NCBI RefSeq assembly: GCF_051020765.1
Contig: NC_134933.1
Span: forward strand, 3,224,001-3,288,000
Source: Lasioglossum baleicum
Taxonomy: Eukaryota; Arthropoda; Insecta; Hymenoptera; Halictidae
DNA length: 64,000 nucleotides
Direction: 5' to 3'
Positions 34,164 through 46,289 of this stretch are shown here, piece by piece. Each line of letters starts with the position of its first letter. The first letter of the stretch is position 1. Both the position numbers and the translations under genes were made by a program. Under the pieces are notes generated by a model. It did not search any database and was not told the origin of the DNA. It worked only from the letters and a program-made list of their open reading frames with translations.

Positions 34164-35989
34164 TATACCACAGCGGTAAAAGTTCCACAATCGACGAGAT
34201 ATTCGTCAAGTTGAAGAAGAATGATATAGTAGAATGCTGACATTACCTATTCTGTAATTGCCTTATAATACTATATATAATTCTCTTATTGCATTCTTAT
34301 TTTCCTTATTATCACCATTGTAATAATTGTTTACAATATAATCGATAGTTTATAGATGTAGGAAAAATGGAAGTACCACTACGTAATATTCTACAAATGT
34401 ATTGGAATTTAAAAGTAATTTGAACATTATTGCGTTATATATAAAATAATGATTCTTAAAAAATATTTTGTTATGTTGTGTAATGACAAAATTCAATCGT
34501 TCTTATTAAGATCCATAGTAGGAAACAGAAAATTAATTTTTTTACTTATTTATCCCATACTTGTAATGCTCGACAGCATTATTGACTGTAATGATTAAAG
34601 TAGAGGTAGTAACAAGATAAAAGTATTAACTAATTAAACTAATTTTCGACGGCTCCTATCCATACAATGTTATTTAGAGGCAGTATTTCGTACGAAGATA
34701 TCTAAAAAAATAATTCTATTTGACTCTATACGAATATTTCTTGCACCATATATGACGCTATTTAAAAAGTGCGTGTAACATTATTTTATTTCATTCTGAA
34801 CTGAACCACTTCCTGAAACATGATTCATTTATGAGTACATTGTGCGACGAGGCGAAGAGCTAGCAGACGAAGTCGAAGTCGAAATCTTAAAAGAATAAGG
34901 ACTTCCCGCGTCTCTTTTTTTCCCGACGCTGTCCTTCATTGTGTCCGAAACTTGCGTCGCTCATTGCATAAGCAAATATCATCGGAATTATATAATTTTG
35001 GTATCATTTTCATAAAAAGAAACAAAATTCACCAAATATGTTAAGGAAAATCCTATAAAAAAGTAATGATAAATAATTAAACTTTGTTGTTTGATTAGTA
35101 GTCTCACACCGATATACCCGACCCGACCCGTATCATGTTACATACAATGTTTCACTCCATTCCACGGCGACCGAAGCCCTCGAGCTTCACTTCCCTTTTC
35201 TCCGTTCGTCATCATAGCTTAGAATAGTGTTTCCTGAAAATTGAATGTCTCTGGCCAGACTCGAGTTTTCTACATTTATAGCAAGCTTGCTATAATCTTA
35301 TCTTATTTGTCAAAATTTAGTTTTCTATTTAAAATATTTTGTTGTTAAAACTCATTAATAGTTTTAAATAGTACTTGAATATATTTAAAATGATATTGGA
35401 ATATTGGAATATTACAATTTGGAATGAAGGGCCTAGCCGGACGTGGTAGTCCTTCGAATTATTTAAACAGCCGTTGTGCCATTCAATTTTCGGTAAATTT
35501 TCCCCATTTACTTGCATTAATTTAATCATATAATTGCATTTAATTGAAATTGATATTTGAGATTTTTTCCCGATTTTTTGGTTCAAAATGTTAATTACAC
35601 ACAAAGTGAAAAACACGCAAAAATTCGACAAATGCAGGTTTTTTAGAGAAATTGAAAAATAGCATTGATCATATTTTTAGACTATCAACATATGTACCAG
35701 AACTATTTTTACGACAGCGCGTAAACGACAAAGAGGGACTGAGGTACGAGGCAGCCGACACAGTTCAAAAGGCTGCGTACCGATTACATCAATGCACATA
35801 GGAAAGTTTTTTATTTTTCAATCTTTTTTTACGGAATTACCAACGTATTTGTGAGATTCTTCTAATTAAAATGAGCCTAAATACGGCACAATTTGAGCCA
35901 TATTTACTTATTTAAAGTGTGATCATAATTACCTAATATAGATTATTATAATAGGTCATTTAATATAATATATTTATAATTATAAATAA

Positions 35990-36120
35990 TTTAGGGATGT
36001 GCGGGCCGCTCGATGTTCGGGTTCGGGTCGGGTCGGGTCGCAGAAAGTCCGGCGGCCCGTCGATTCGACTTCGAATTCGTCGGGTGGGTACGAAAAGAAT
36101 CGAACAAGTTCGGGCGGACG
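35990..36120 (+). repeat. hAT-like terminus with GGGTCGGG repeats
   Basis: The sequence AGGGATGTGCGGGCC is followed by TTCGGGTCGGGTCGGGTC. It is mirrored at about 32055-32180 in the left arm. Similar GGGTTCGGG text occurs at 38665-38740 and 44295-44330 (GGTTCCCG...CGGGAACCCGCGCACTCC). Such starts are usual for some hAT elements, but no 8-bp duplication was found. Confidence 0.5.
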
Positions 36121-38445
36121 AGTTATTGCGTTATCCGAGATTCAAATACTCTGCGTTCTTATGACATAGATAATGGTAATAATGGTTTTCTTTCTTTACT
36201 TATAACGTGATTTTTAATATACTTGGTTTTTTTATAACTACATTAGGTATATTCGCCAAACGCGTGCCTGCTCTTTATTTGTATTAAAGCTTGAATAATG
36301 CACGTTTCATGTGAAAAACTTAAAAGACAATATTTCTAGCTTTTTAACGAATTTTCTCCGAATGAACTTAGATATGTATCGATAATATCATTAAAATGTC
36401 TTTACGGAAGTTATACAATACACCTAGAAGATTACAATATGGTAAAGTATGGCAATAATTCAATGACTCCAAGAAAAATGGAAAACTTAATGACTCCGAG
36501 AAAAATAAAGAACTTAATGACACTGAGGAAAATGAAAAATTGAATAACTCCAAGAAAAATGGAAAACTTAATCACTCCGAGAAAAATAAAGAACTTACTG
36601 ACTCTGAGGAAAATGAAAAATTTAATAACTCTCAGTTAATAAGCTGTCTTCAATACCTCTTAAAAATGCAATTAATCGCATGTAGGGATTGATCAGGTGT
36701 TTCTCTCTATATTAAAAAATATTTAAAAATCCTTTGACAAATCTGTTTTGTGGCGTCAGGATACTGCTGTCGATATTCCATCACAGTTTGTATAGTATAT
36801 ATTATTTCTCCTCTTTGTTTCTATATAAAATTTTATTATGATCCTCCATTAGTTTAACGCCCCGTTCAGCGGTATCATTGACCACCTTCAGTCTATGTTT
36901 CAGTCAGACTACTTATTATTCATAATAACTTCTTTTTCCGATATTATAACTGTTTTTCTTTTGTAGATTGGAGCACATTAATGATAAGGGAGACTTCCAG
37001 GATTGCAAAATATTCATTTACTCATTTCTCGATAATACAAACACGGGGTTTTTCACTAGTCAAAAGCGCTAGATAAAACATCGATCTAGGGCGCTATCTG
37101 CCTCAAAAGTCCTATTTTTTCGTTTGCGAGGCGTAATTTGCATTATTCGGCAGCATGTAGCTATGAAAATAGCTGTACATATGCGCAGTTTTATGCTTCC
37201 AAATACTGCAAATTACGCGCCCCTTAATATATCTGTCAGTTATGTATATATAAAAAAACTCTTCAAACAAAAGTTGCAGTATATAAGGAGGTGGATATAG
37301 TATCAGAGAAAAATTTTTTTTTCAAAGTCATTATTTCAAGTTTTCAATGTCACGGATGTTTTTTCTATCAACAACTGTTTATGCTACATACGGATTCTTA
37401 AAGAGAAAAAAGACAAATTCAACGATATATCATAATGTCTATTTATGTAAAGATTTAAAAAATTCAAAATTTTCAAATTTGCTGCGCCTCATTTTCCCAT
37501 GATCCAATCGGCCCCAAAATTTTTCCAGATCATTTTCTCAACATTTGTGACGGGACATATCTGGTTTACGGGACAAAAAAATTTCATGGTCGAAAAATAA
37601 GGTCCACCCTAATGTACATATACGTATGTAAATTACGAGAAGCAGTAAAGGGTGCTTAACGTCGAAGAAGAAAATCCTGGTAATTAAAACTTAATATGTA
37701 CTACATTCTACGTTATTAGAATAATTGTAGTTTAATTATGATACATTTTATATCAACATTTTTTATTTACACCTAGAAACTAGAAACGCCACTGTCTCGG
37801 AAGGAAATGGACATTCGAGAGAAGCAATAAAATTAGAGCATCATCGCGAAAAAAGATGAGTTTGCAATAACCTCAATATTTTATGAAATTCTATTATAAT
37901 TATAGTTATGACTGTGTATTTTTTTATTATAGGAAGACAGAAGATCAAATAAACTTGTGTATGCTAGTATAAAATCAATTTATATATATTATACAATTTA
38001 TTTTATTATTTGTTTGACAACTAATAAATCTACAAATTGTTTCATAAACTAAAAAATACTTCCTGCATTTTCGTATTCTCCAATCAGTCCAAATAAATAC
38101 CATCAACGTGTTCTCATATACCAATTTTTATTAATGCAATTATGACAGTAACAAAACGTTTCTATTTAAAATGAATACATATTTTGAACATAGTTTTAAC
38201 ATTTTTAATTTTTTGGAAGGTTAAAAAATGTAATTAAAAAAGTAATGAAAAATAAAAATAAAAAAAAAATCCTCGCTGCACGGGGACTCGAAGGCTAGCT
38301 CCAGATTGCGATTCATACGCTCGACGGCTCGACAGTCGAATTTCAGTTTCGTTTCCGTAAGCCGTAAAGCATGGCAACATGGCAAGTTCTAAAAATAGAT
38401 TGTGGCTGGCACAAGCGCACAAGCAGCGCACACGGATATAGTAAA

Positions 38446-38555
38446 GGCACCGACGAGATACTATTAAAGACTGTCAGCCCCTGTGTTATTCAGCGGGACC
38501 GGTAAGTGGGCGCGAGTGGGCGCGGGGATAACGTGAAAGTTACAGTGATCTGATA
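38446..38555 (-). mobile_element. Half copy of the centre MITE, at the palindrome border
   Basis: This begins with one 30-bp CACCGACGAGATACT unit. It continues through CCGGTAAGTGGGCGCG and ends GATCTGATA, the terminus of the 33999-34163 MITE. It begins exactly where the right palindrome arm stops. Confidence 0.8.
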
Positions 38556-39714
38556 AAAGTGGATACACCGACAAAATCGACAAATGTTTCAAACTACAAG
38601 TACTCATTTTTGTCATAAATGCGTAAAATCCGCTGTGTAGTCATGACTAGGTGCTGGTAACTGAAATTTCGGGTTCGGGTCGGGATCCCGAAAGTTTATA
38701 AAGCTCGGGTACCCGAAATGGCAGTCGGGTCGGGTCGAGTCGAAGCACGGTGGTCCCAAATCGCGAAAAACCGGCCAAAACCTCTAAACGTACTTGAATG
38801 CACCCAAAAATTCGTACTCGGAGGTTTTCGGGGTCGCTGATTACGAATATGGAATTTAAATTCCAAAAAACAAAATGGCGGATCCAATGTGGCGGACATA
38901 TACATTAAAAAATGGTTAGGTCTGCTTGGAAAATGATCTTTTTGGGGTCTTTGGGGTCACTGATTACGAATATGAACTCGAAAATTTGAAAAACAAAATG
39001 GTCGATTAAAATTTAGACAACAATTCGCATTAAATGTGTTTTGAGAGGTTGATAGGTAAAAATGTATAAATGACAAACAAAATTGCACTTTGTATATCAA
39101 GAATTAGTATAATTGTAAATTATGTACATAAGATTTAATCATCCGAATCGTTTTTCATTACTAAAAGTTGTAAAATCGCATTTTAAAATCCATAGAAATG
39201 AAACAAAGTTTACTCTCGTATGAGCAAACAGAAGACTATTGGAAGTTGGTTTTTATAAATTTGGAAAGATAAATGTATTAGCAACACGTCAGAAAAGGAA
39301 TTTTGGTGGGACAACGTGGGACTTTTAACTTATGTCTACGATTCTACAATACGTGCATCAAGTTTTACCTTCTACGTTCTCCAAAGAATATTGCCATCCT
39401 GTAACGTAATGACCAACAATTTTTGAGATACAAAAACAGGTAAACATTCTACTTACTTCCAGGAACAGTGTAACGATCCGACTTCGTTATGCCCTGTAGC
39501 TCAAGAGTTACCAGGGTTCGTTAGGATGGAATTAATGAAGGTTTTGCGAAGTCTGGTAAAAACTCAGGTTTATTTACTAATAATTCCTGGTGCCTGGACG
39601 AGTTTCTGGCGGCGGCGATCTCTGTCGCGACAGCGGTAGCTGACGCGACGCCGATTTGGCGCGATTCCGGACTATGCTACCGCAGCTGGATTCTGGACGC
39701 GGGTAAAGGACCCT
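38556..39714. other. Unassigned stretch with repeat termini
   Basis: A hAT-like terminus (ATCCGCTGTGTA-type, reading outward at 38639, flank GTCATGAC) is followed by GGGTTCGGG-rich sequence. A partly repeated pair of paragraphs at 38800-38850 and 38935-39000 share TTTTCGGGGTCGCTGATTAC-like text. 39469-39716 is more G+C-rich and begins TGTAACGATCC, which could be an LTR edge, but no matching LTR was found. No gene is seen. Confidence 0.4.
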
Positions 39715-39717
39715 TTA

Positions 39718-40018
39718 AGGTGAGCGCATACTAGATGGTCGCGGGAAGGCCGCGGGAAGGCCAAAGCCGCCGATGGACGCCCAAAGCCACCGATGGACGT
39801 CCATGCGGCAAGGGAGCAGGGCTACCTGCTGTGCGTGGCAGAAAAAAAGGTCTCCGTGGGCTCCCCACCTCTTTTAGGGAAAGGGACCTTTCTTTCAGGG
39901 AGCCCTGCTCCCTGCTGTGGAGCCGTCGGCCCGCTAGAGATTTCTTCCCGCGTGGACGTCCATCGGCGGCTTTGGCCTTCCCGCGGCCTTCCCGCAACCA
40001 TCAAGTATGCGCTCACCT
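39718..40018. mobile_element. PIF/Harbinger-type MITE with TTA duplication
   Basis: The ends are AGGTGAGCGCATACTAGATGG and its near complement, flanked by TTA at 39715-39717 and 40019-40021. A 3-bp TWA duplication is typical of PIF/Harbinger. The arms continue G+C-rich (GCGGGAAGGCC repeated). The centre carries TGCTGTGCGTGGCA followed by an A-run and AGGTCTCC, a core seen in two other places. Confidence 0.8.
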
Positions 40019-40154
40019 TTAGTTTGCCACAGCCTCCGGCCGGCCCCAATGCTTAAGGATAGGTTGACGGACATCGGCGGCACCGGTCCGATTTCTCTCC
40101 GAAATTTTTCCTCGCGCCGGGCCGCAGCCGTCAGGTCATACACTCTCGACGAGG

Positions 40155-40260
40155 GTCGCTGCTGCCTGCTGTGCGTGGCACAAAAAAAAGGTTTTTATGT
40201 GCTCTACAACTCCTTAGGTAAACTATCGGTAGGTCTTCTTTATAACATCATGGAAGACGG
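40155..40260 (+). repeat. Shared MITE core, isolated copy
   Basis: CTGCTGTGCGTGGCACAAAAA, then GGTAAACTATCGGTAGG, matches the cores of the elements at 39718-40018 and 43075-43404. The outer ends of this copy were not identified; 40036-40150 may be its left arm. Confidence 0.65.
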
Positions 40261-41847
40261 AAACGTTACTACCGCTTGGTGAATTCTTCTTAAATAATGA
40301 TTTAAAATAATTGCTAGAAAATATATTAGAGACATATCTTCGTTCTGCAAATTTTCCACCGGATCTAGTGTAAAAAAATGTTTAAATATATGGTCGTATT
40401 CTACGATTCTTGCTCTTTGAAATACCGTTCTTTTTTCATTGTTCGTAACAACTTGTTGCCATCATTCAGGTAACCTGTCAATTCCCGTATCTCAATGACT
40501 AATTAGCAACATGTGTTTTCGATATACAAGTAAAATTACTTGCTTATTTAAAATGCGCCATAACTCTTTCCTTCCAACCTAATACACATATGATATCAAA
40601 AATTATTTCGGATACACCGGAAAATAATAAAACGTTCATTTTAGGGAAACCAATAGTGTCATTTCGCCCACTACGATACTTTGCAACTGTACGCATCATG
40701 TAAAAATTTCATACGACACACATGAGATGTGAAATACTCCAGTAACTACAAACAGCTGTTAGGTTTGAATTGTTTGTTGTTTCGGGTGAATAAAATTGCT
40801 GAATATTCTTTAGAAATTACACCTTCCACGTAGTGAAAAACATTTTCAATTTGTTTATGTCCAACAAGTAGTCCAATACACTGCCCCGTAAGTACGAGCG
40901 ATGGGGGGGAACAGCGCAGTGGGTTCAGATATAATAAACCGCTACCGCCCACTACTACGCGATTGTAGTGTAGGATGGATGTAGATGGATACTCTCGGAG
41001 AGAATCAGAAGCTTCGGGGAAGGTACCGAAGAACGTAGCCTACTCTACGTTTTACTTGCAACACGTGGTTAGGACTTGAGGATAAAATTCACTGCAGAAT
41101 TTGTAGTTCAACGAGAACCATTTAATGATATTTATTCACACGGTAGTGACGTCCGTCGTAACCGTACGACGGAGAATATATTACAAAAGAGGTAAGCCTC
41201 GCAACACAGTACAACTGGATAAAGATGTTCAATACGTCTGACTCTATGAACTGACTATTTTTAACTGCTAGGAATGCCTAGCATAACGGTCGCTACGAGA
41301 GACGGTTGGGAGTAGGACCGCCAACTCCCTATCGGTGATCTCCCTAGGCGCGACCTAGGGGAATGGCGACACGAGCGCCATAATCCCTACAGTAGGGACT
41401 GGCAAGGCGCCATCTCGTATGGGTCCGAACTGTTGACATTGTATTGATGCGAGCCTGAGAAGAAGGTTCCCAGGCAGGACGTATCTAGGTACGAACGCGC
41501 GACCGATTGGATCAGAGTGGAGGTGGCAGACCTCGTTTCACACGCACTTTCGGCTGTCGTCGAAATATTGGCTACAGCGGCCACACATACTACGTAGCGT
41601 CCAACGTCAAAGTCAAAACATTGGGGCTATAGGCGCGGGGCTGTGGTGGGGATGATAGCAAGACTTAGCGATAGGCTCGCTTTGTTTATGTGCCGTTCCC
41701 GGGGCTGTTCTCTATGGAGAGGTGTATCACAGTTCATTACTATTGAGTTGGAAGTCGGCACTTTCTCGGGCAACATGTGTTGACTGTAAAATAATTTGTA
41801 GGCGCCCCGACTTCTCCGGAGGAAAATAAATGTAAAAATGCTACATA
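40261..41847. other. Unassigned stretch with one dispersed repeat
   Basis: About 40655-40765 resembles 42455-42560 (AAAAATTTCATACG, then AACTACAAACAGCTG). 41090-41600 is moderately G+C-rich with ORFs of up to 83 codons and no recognised motif. No gene is supported. Confidence 0.4.
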
Positions 41848-42395
41848 CAGCGACTCCCACTAATATTCGGACGCTCAAAAAAAGACGATGACTTTTTAAA
41901 TATTCTACTATACGATTTTAACTTTTTTGTGAAGCTAGAGCAATTAGTTTACTACAGGATGGGAAAAGAAATTTTTTAAAAAATTGCAATTGATCGGAAT
42001 TGTAGAAAAAAATACTGAAAGTTGCATTTTACAATTTTTTTATGTGGGCCTATATTGAAAATTTAAAAAGTACGTTTTGTAGGTCTGTGTCAATTGTGAA
42101 AGTTTCATCGAAATCGGTTAAAATTCGTGAAAAATTAAAATTTTCAACATCTTTGAACGTTTGCAGCTTATTGCAACATCGAGTGATTTTGAAGGAATTT
42201 TCAGAATTGACACAGATCTACAAAACGTATGTTTTAAATTTTCAATATAGGCCCACGTAAAAAAGAAAAAATTTCCTTTCGCGTCCTGTAGTAAACTAAT
42301 TGATCTGGCTTTCTAAAAAAGCTCAAATCATATAGTCCAATATTTGGAAAGTTATCGTCTTTTTTGGAGTGTCCAAATATTAGTGGGAGTCATTG
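41848..42395. mobile_element. Long-TIR mariner-type MITE (CAGCGACTCCCAC ends)
   Basis: It begins CAGCGACTCCCACTAATATT and ends with the near complement AATATTAGTGGGAGTCATTG, with TA on both sides. The arms run to nearly 250 bp. It is built like the 10309-10995 MITE (similar AATTTTCA-rich interior) but has different tips. Confidence 0.88.
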
Positions 42396-42639
42396 TATGT
42401 AGTCTTCGAGAATACACGTAGAGGGGAGTATGCACAGGAAAGTAGTAAGTAAATTGTTCATTTTACACTGCGACACTTTGCAACTTGATTGACCTTGTAC
42501 ACACCGTTTAAAAATTTCATACGGTACACATGGAATGTGAAACACCCCAATAACTACAAACAGCTGCACATAGAAGGTGTTCTCCTGTTCGTCCGTTACC
42601 TTAAGGAGGTAGTATACCCTCGATTTGTAACTAGAAAGG

Positions 42640-43035
42640 AACTAGAATCTTACTAGATTTTGGGTCGAAAATATGGGTTTGCGCCCAGACGTTGATTGAC
42701 CTTATTAGAACAAATTGTGGGCTGTGTGAGGGCTCATTCGAAAGAGGAAGGTTAGACGCAGCGCGCTTTTCTCACGAGGTTAACGAGATTATGTTTATAT
42801 CTAATAATATGATGGCCCAAAGTAGAGAAAAAATCTAGGAAAAAATCCCGCAGATTTCAATGCATTTTCTGTCTCTAATAGACTTTTTTGGCTTATGAGA
42901 TGAGAAAGGCGCGCTGCGTTGAACCTTCCTCTTTCGAATGAGCCCTCGCACAGCCCACAATTTGTTCTAATAGGGTCAATCAACGTCTGGGCGCAGATCC
43001 ATGTTTCGACCCATTTTTCTAGTAAGATTCTAGTT
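42640..43035. repeat. Palindromic repeat (AACTAGAATCTTACTAG ends)
   Basis: Inverted arms of about 115 bp start AACTAGAATCTTACTAG and include GCGCCCAGACGTTGATTGACC. The middle (about 42760-42900) also pairs partly (GCAGCGCGC with GCGCGCTGC). It is immediately followed by further CTAGAAT text and then by the next MITE. Confidence 0.85.
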
Positions 43036-43074
43036 ATTTGCTAGATATTTGCTATTTACTAGAATCTTGCCTTA

Positions 43075-43404
43075 GGCTGCGTTTATAGTTCCTGACTCGC
43101 GTGCTTTTCGTCTCGCGTGCTTTTGGTCTCGCGAGACAGCGGGTCAGAAATTTCGAGCGGGGTCGACGGGCCCACTGTGCGAGGCACGAAAAAAGGTCTC
43201 TATGGCTTCACGGTTCGTTTAGGTAAACTACCGATAGCTTTCCTTTAAGGCGGTAGGATATCTTCGGAGACCTTTTTTTGTGCCACGCACAGCGGGGGGC
43301 ACAGTGGGCCCGTCGACCCCGCTCGAAATTTCGGACCCGCTGTCTCGCGAGACCAAAAGCACGCGAGACGAAAAGCACGCGAGTCAGGAACTATAAACGC
43401 AGCC
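43075..43404. mobile_element. TA-flanked MITE (GGCTGCGTTTATAG ends)
   Basis: It begins GGCTGCGTTTATAGTTCC and ends with the exact complement, with arms of about 115 bp including CGCGAGAC and GACGGGCCCAC. The core (AGGCACGAAAAAAGGTCTC, then GGTAAACTACCGATAG) matches the core at 39718-40018 and 40155-40260 even though the ends differ. Confidence 0.88.
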
Positions 43405-43484
43405 TAAAACGACTTTGTTGCATTTCAGATTATTGAGATACAGCTAATGTCCGATACTAGGTGCTGTCCGGGGCTAGGGGAACT

Positions 43485-43960
43485 CCCCCTATATAAATAT
43501 ATATATATATATTACAGATATTTATTTATTTAAATAATCGTTTTGACAATAAATTCTTATTGAAACAATAATTCAAATAATGTAAAATAAACAAGTTTCT
43601 ATACATTATAAAAATTTATTTATTTAAAAATTGTTTAAATAAATAATAATAAATAGCTATATAAATAATAAGTATACAAACGGATTTGTATACATTATAT
43701 TTTGCAGCATAAACATTTATTTAAATAATTGTTTAAATAATAAATACGTATTTAAATAATGAGTATATAAATAAAATTGTAAATATTACAAAAGATTACT
43801 TATTTAAAAAATTGTTCAAATAAAGAATAATAATAGATAATAGTTTAATAATACATAATAATACAAATTTTTGTAATTATTTGTTCAAAATGTTGATTTG
43901 TATAACATTATAAAAAATCATCGAAATCATCAGAACCATAGCCGAAACCGAAATCCACAA
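43485..43960. repeat. A+T-rich degenerate repeat tract
   Basis: Words such as ATTTATTTAAATAATTGTTT recur irregularly for nearly 480 bp, preceded by a short TA run at 43498. No gene is present. Confidence 0.8.
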
Positions 43961-44134
43961 CCGAAATATTGTATATATATTGTATATTTCGTCTTATAAA
44001 ACCGAGTACATAATTTAGGACCTCATTAGTGCGAATTACGAATCGTATGTTTAATCACGAGTATAAAAAGATCGCGTCCGAGTTTGGCTAATCTATGTAA
44101 TAATGTAATCCGAATGTCTCCGGCTATCCGTGAC

Positions 44135-44240
44135 GATCAAGCATCCGACGCGATCAAGCTACCCGATGCGATCAAGCTACCCGATGCGATCAAGCTACCC
44201 GATGCGATCAAGCTACTCGATGCGATCAAGCTACTCGAAC
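44135..44240 (+). repeat. 18-bp minisatellite, six units
   Basis: Units of GATCAAGCTACCCGATGC with the first and last diverged. Because 18 is a multiple of three, frames stay open on both strands; the ORFs here are therefore not evidence of a gene. Confidence 0.95.
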
Positions 44241-44340
44241 ATTCAGATGTCTCGACTACTCGCTCGAGCTCGCTCGACTTTCTCCGGCTCGACTCGACTG
44301 TCGGGTTCCCGTAAATTTCGGGAACCCGCGCACTCCTAAT

Positions 44341-46280
44341 AATTTGAGGTTTCACGTCTACCGCCAGTCATACTTTGGTCAGAGCAGACCTTGCAACCCC
44401 TCTTTACCGCTTTCAGAACAACACGGAGCTTTCCATGGAAATGATGTATAGCATGTCAAAAAAAAATTGTTTGGCGCGTGATATTGGATAAACAACAATT
44501 TTCTTGAAATTGTGCAAGTTCAACGATTTTTTTCAAGGTTAAAAAACGTTGGTACCATAAACTCTCTATTTTTCCCATATTCTGCAAAGTTTCAGTTTTA
44601 ATTTTAAAAAAATGTCATCGCTCTATCTCATTTCTATCGAAAGTTTTTTGATTTTGACACAGAATCCATCGGTTTGTCCCACTGTGGCGCCGCTCGAGTG
44701 GACGCAATAAACAGCCTGGGCGCTGCGCTGTAGCGGCGAGGCGCCGCTCGACTGCAAAGGTTTAACAAATATTCCTTTGTTAGTTACCGATGCTGCAAAG
44801 CAGATCAGTCTTCAGTGGTCAAAATTAACATCGTTGATAGAGATGGTTCATAGATTAGATATATAAATGTGAGACCAACTAGATAATGCAAGTATTCATT
44901 GATTTGTTTATTGTGGAAGCCTGCTTAAGGGTTAATCGACGATTTAACCACGGTGCGCCTTTGCAAATTTGCCGTTGTTGATCAATTTCCAGCCAATTGA
45001 GTGCTTACTAATACATATTAGTGTCAGATGCAACGAGCCATTGTTCGAACGTCCGCGGTGTATTTATTACGGAGGATGTTTGCGGTGTCGAGCGGTCGTC
45101 TACAAATTGTTCGCATTTGACGAAGCCTAGTCTCGCTCGGCCTAGCAAAGAAACGAAAGTGAAAAGAGGAGGAGACACCGGCCAAAAGTATACAAATACA
45201 GAAATCCTTGTCACTCGATCGCGACAACACGTCCACCCTTCGACACACATGTATAGCGGTTCGACTATGTGATCGATCATGGATGACCTGCCTTAAACCT
45301 ATTCGAAATACAATATTCTTTGAAAACGCACACCAATCTCTCTGTAATCCCGACTGTTCCTTGCGCAGTATTCGAAAACCAACACGATCGACACAGTATA
45401 CTGCGCACATTCCTTGACTACGCATCGAAAGTATAGTAAACCCGTTGTCGGTCAGACGAGATGGACATTTATACATCGAAATGGCGGAGACTGGCGTTTT
45501 GCAAACGCCTCTCGCGTGACGAATCACGATTCTAGATTCCGAATCGATTAATCAGACAGTTACGGAAATGAGATTCCGATAACTTGGACTTGCGGGGGTT
45601 GATAATCGGGGGAAAAATGATCGATAAGGATAATGAGAGAAGGAGGCGATAAGGTAGCAGTCCTGCCGTCGAGTCCTGCGGATGTCATCCGGTACGTGAC
45701 CACATGTGCACGTGTCCTTATAGTTCCTCAGCGCACGAGGAATGTCATTTTCAAAGTCTTATCTACTATACATACCCCGCTGACGATCACACACACACTA
45801 TCATTACGTTGACCATCGAATGTCGAGCACTGCGAGTATACGTCCTGTTGCGATCGTGATGACGATGGCCGCGGATTACAACCGTATCGAAACGCCCGAT
45901 CAGTTCCAGTAGAACTTGTAATTTCACTATCGATGGCTGAATAAAAGAGTTGTAAACAGAGCGACAAATTGCGAGTCTCGCTCTTTCACACGCGATTACG
46001 AACAGACCTCTGCAATGACTCACGTGGCTGCTCGATTTTCATCGGAGCTTCGACTGCTCCTGGATTAGAGCTTTTCGAAATGTAGTATTTAGTCCTCATC
46101 GAATTAAAGTGTTCGAAATGGTGGAGAATTTTTTCAAGACATTTTTGTACAAGATGCTTCCAGTTTAAGGTCTGTTGATCTACGTTCGCTCACAGTTTGA
46201 TCGTAATGGGATTTATGATACAATTGTCTTTGTTGTTGCAATATTTCATTAAGTTCTCAACATACAATTTTTGCATATTT
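44341..46280. other. Unassigned stretch
   Basis: A 167-codon frame at 45024-45527 (minus) overlaps 83- and 69-codon frames on the + strand. None has a recognised motif. It may include host regulatory sequence, as it is fairly unique and balanced in composition. No gene is called. Confidence 0.35.
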
Positions 46281-46289
46281 ATACTAGAA

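Larger units (their letters stand above)
27221..38445. repeat. Giant imperfect palindrome, 11.2 kb
   Basis: The left arm is 27221-33996 and the right arm 34166-38445, around a 165-bp MITE. Matching landmarks are 27221/38445, 28920/36718, 31712/36458, 32841/35329 and 33992/34170. The right arm lacks the 2.5 kb found at 29150-31711 in the left arm. Arm identity looks high but not perfect, with scattered substitutions and small indels. No gene is seen in the shared arm sequence. The shared arms hold a GGGTGGACC terminus (28045 and 37612), a hairpin at 28437-28510 with its mirror at 37128-37215, and a five- to six-unit degenerate repeat of AATGACTCCGAGAAAAAT type at 28990-29140 with its mirror at 36460-36630. 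Confidence 0.9.

Noticed and set aside
39469..39716. Possible LTR starting TGTAACGATCC
   Set aside because: No second copy, no CA end with primer site and no target duplication were found.
44084..44355. ORFs with AIKLPD repeats
   Set aside because: An 18-bp tandem repeat keeps all frames open; no start context or flanking domain.
45024..45527. 167-codon minus-strand ORF
   Set aside because: Overlapped by open frames on the other strand, no recognised domain, no splice or promoter evidence; left as unassigned.
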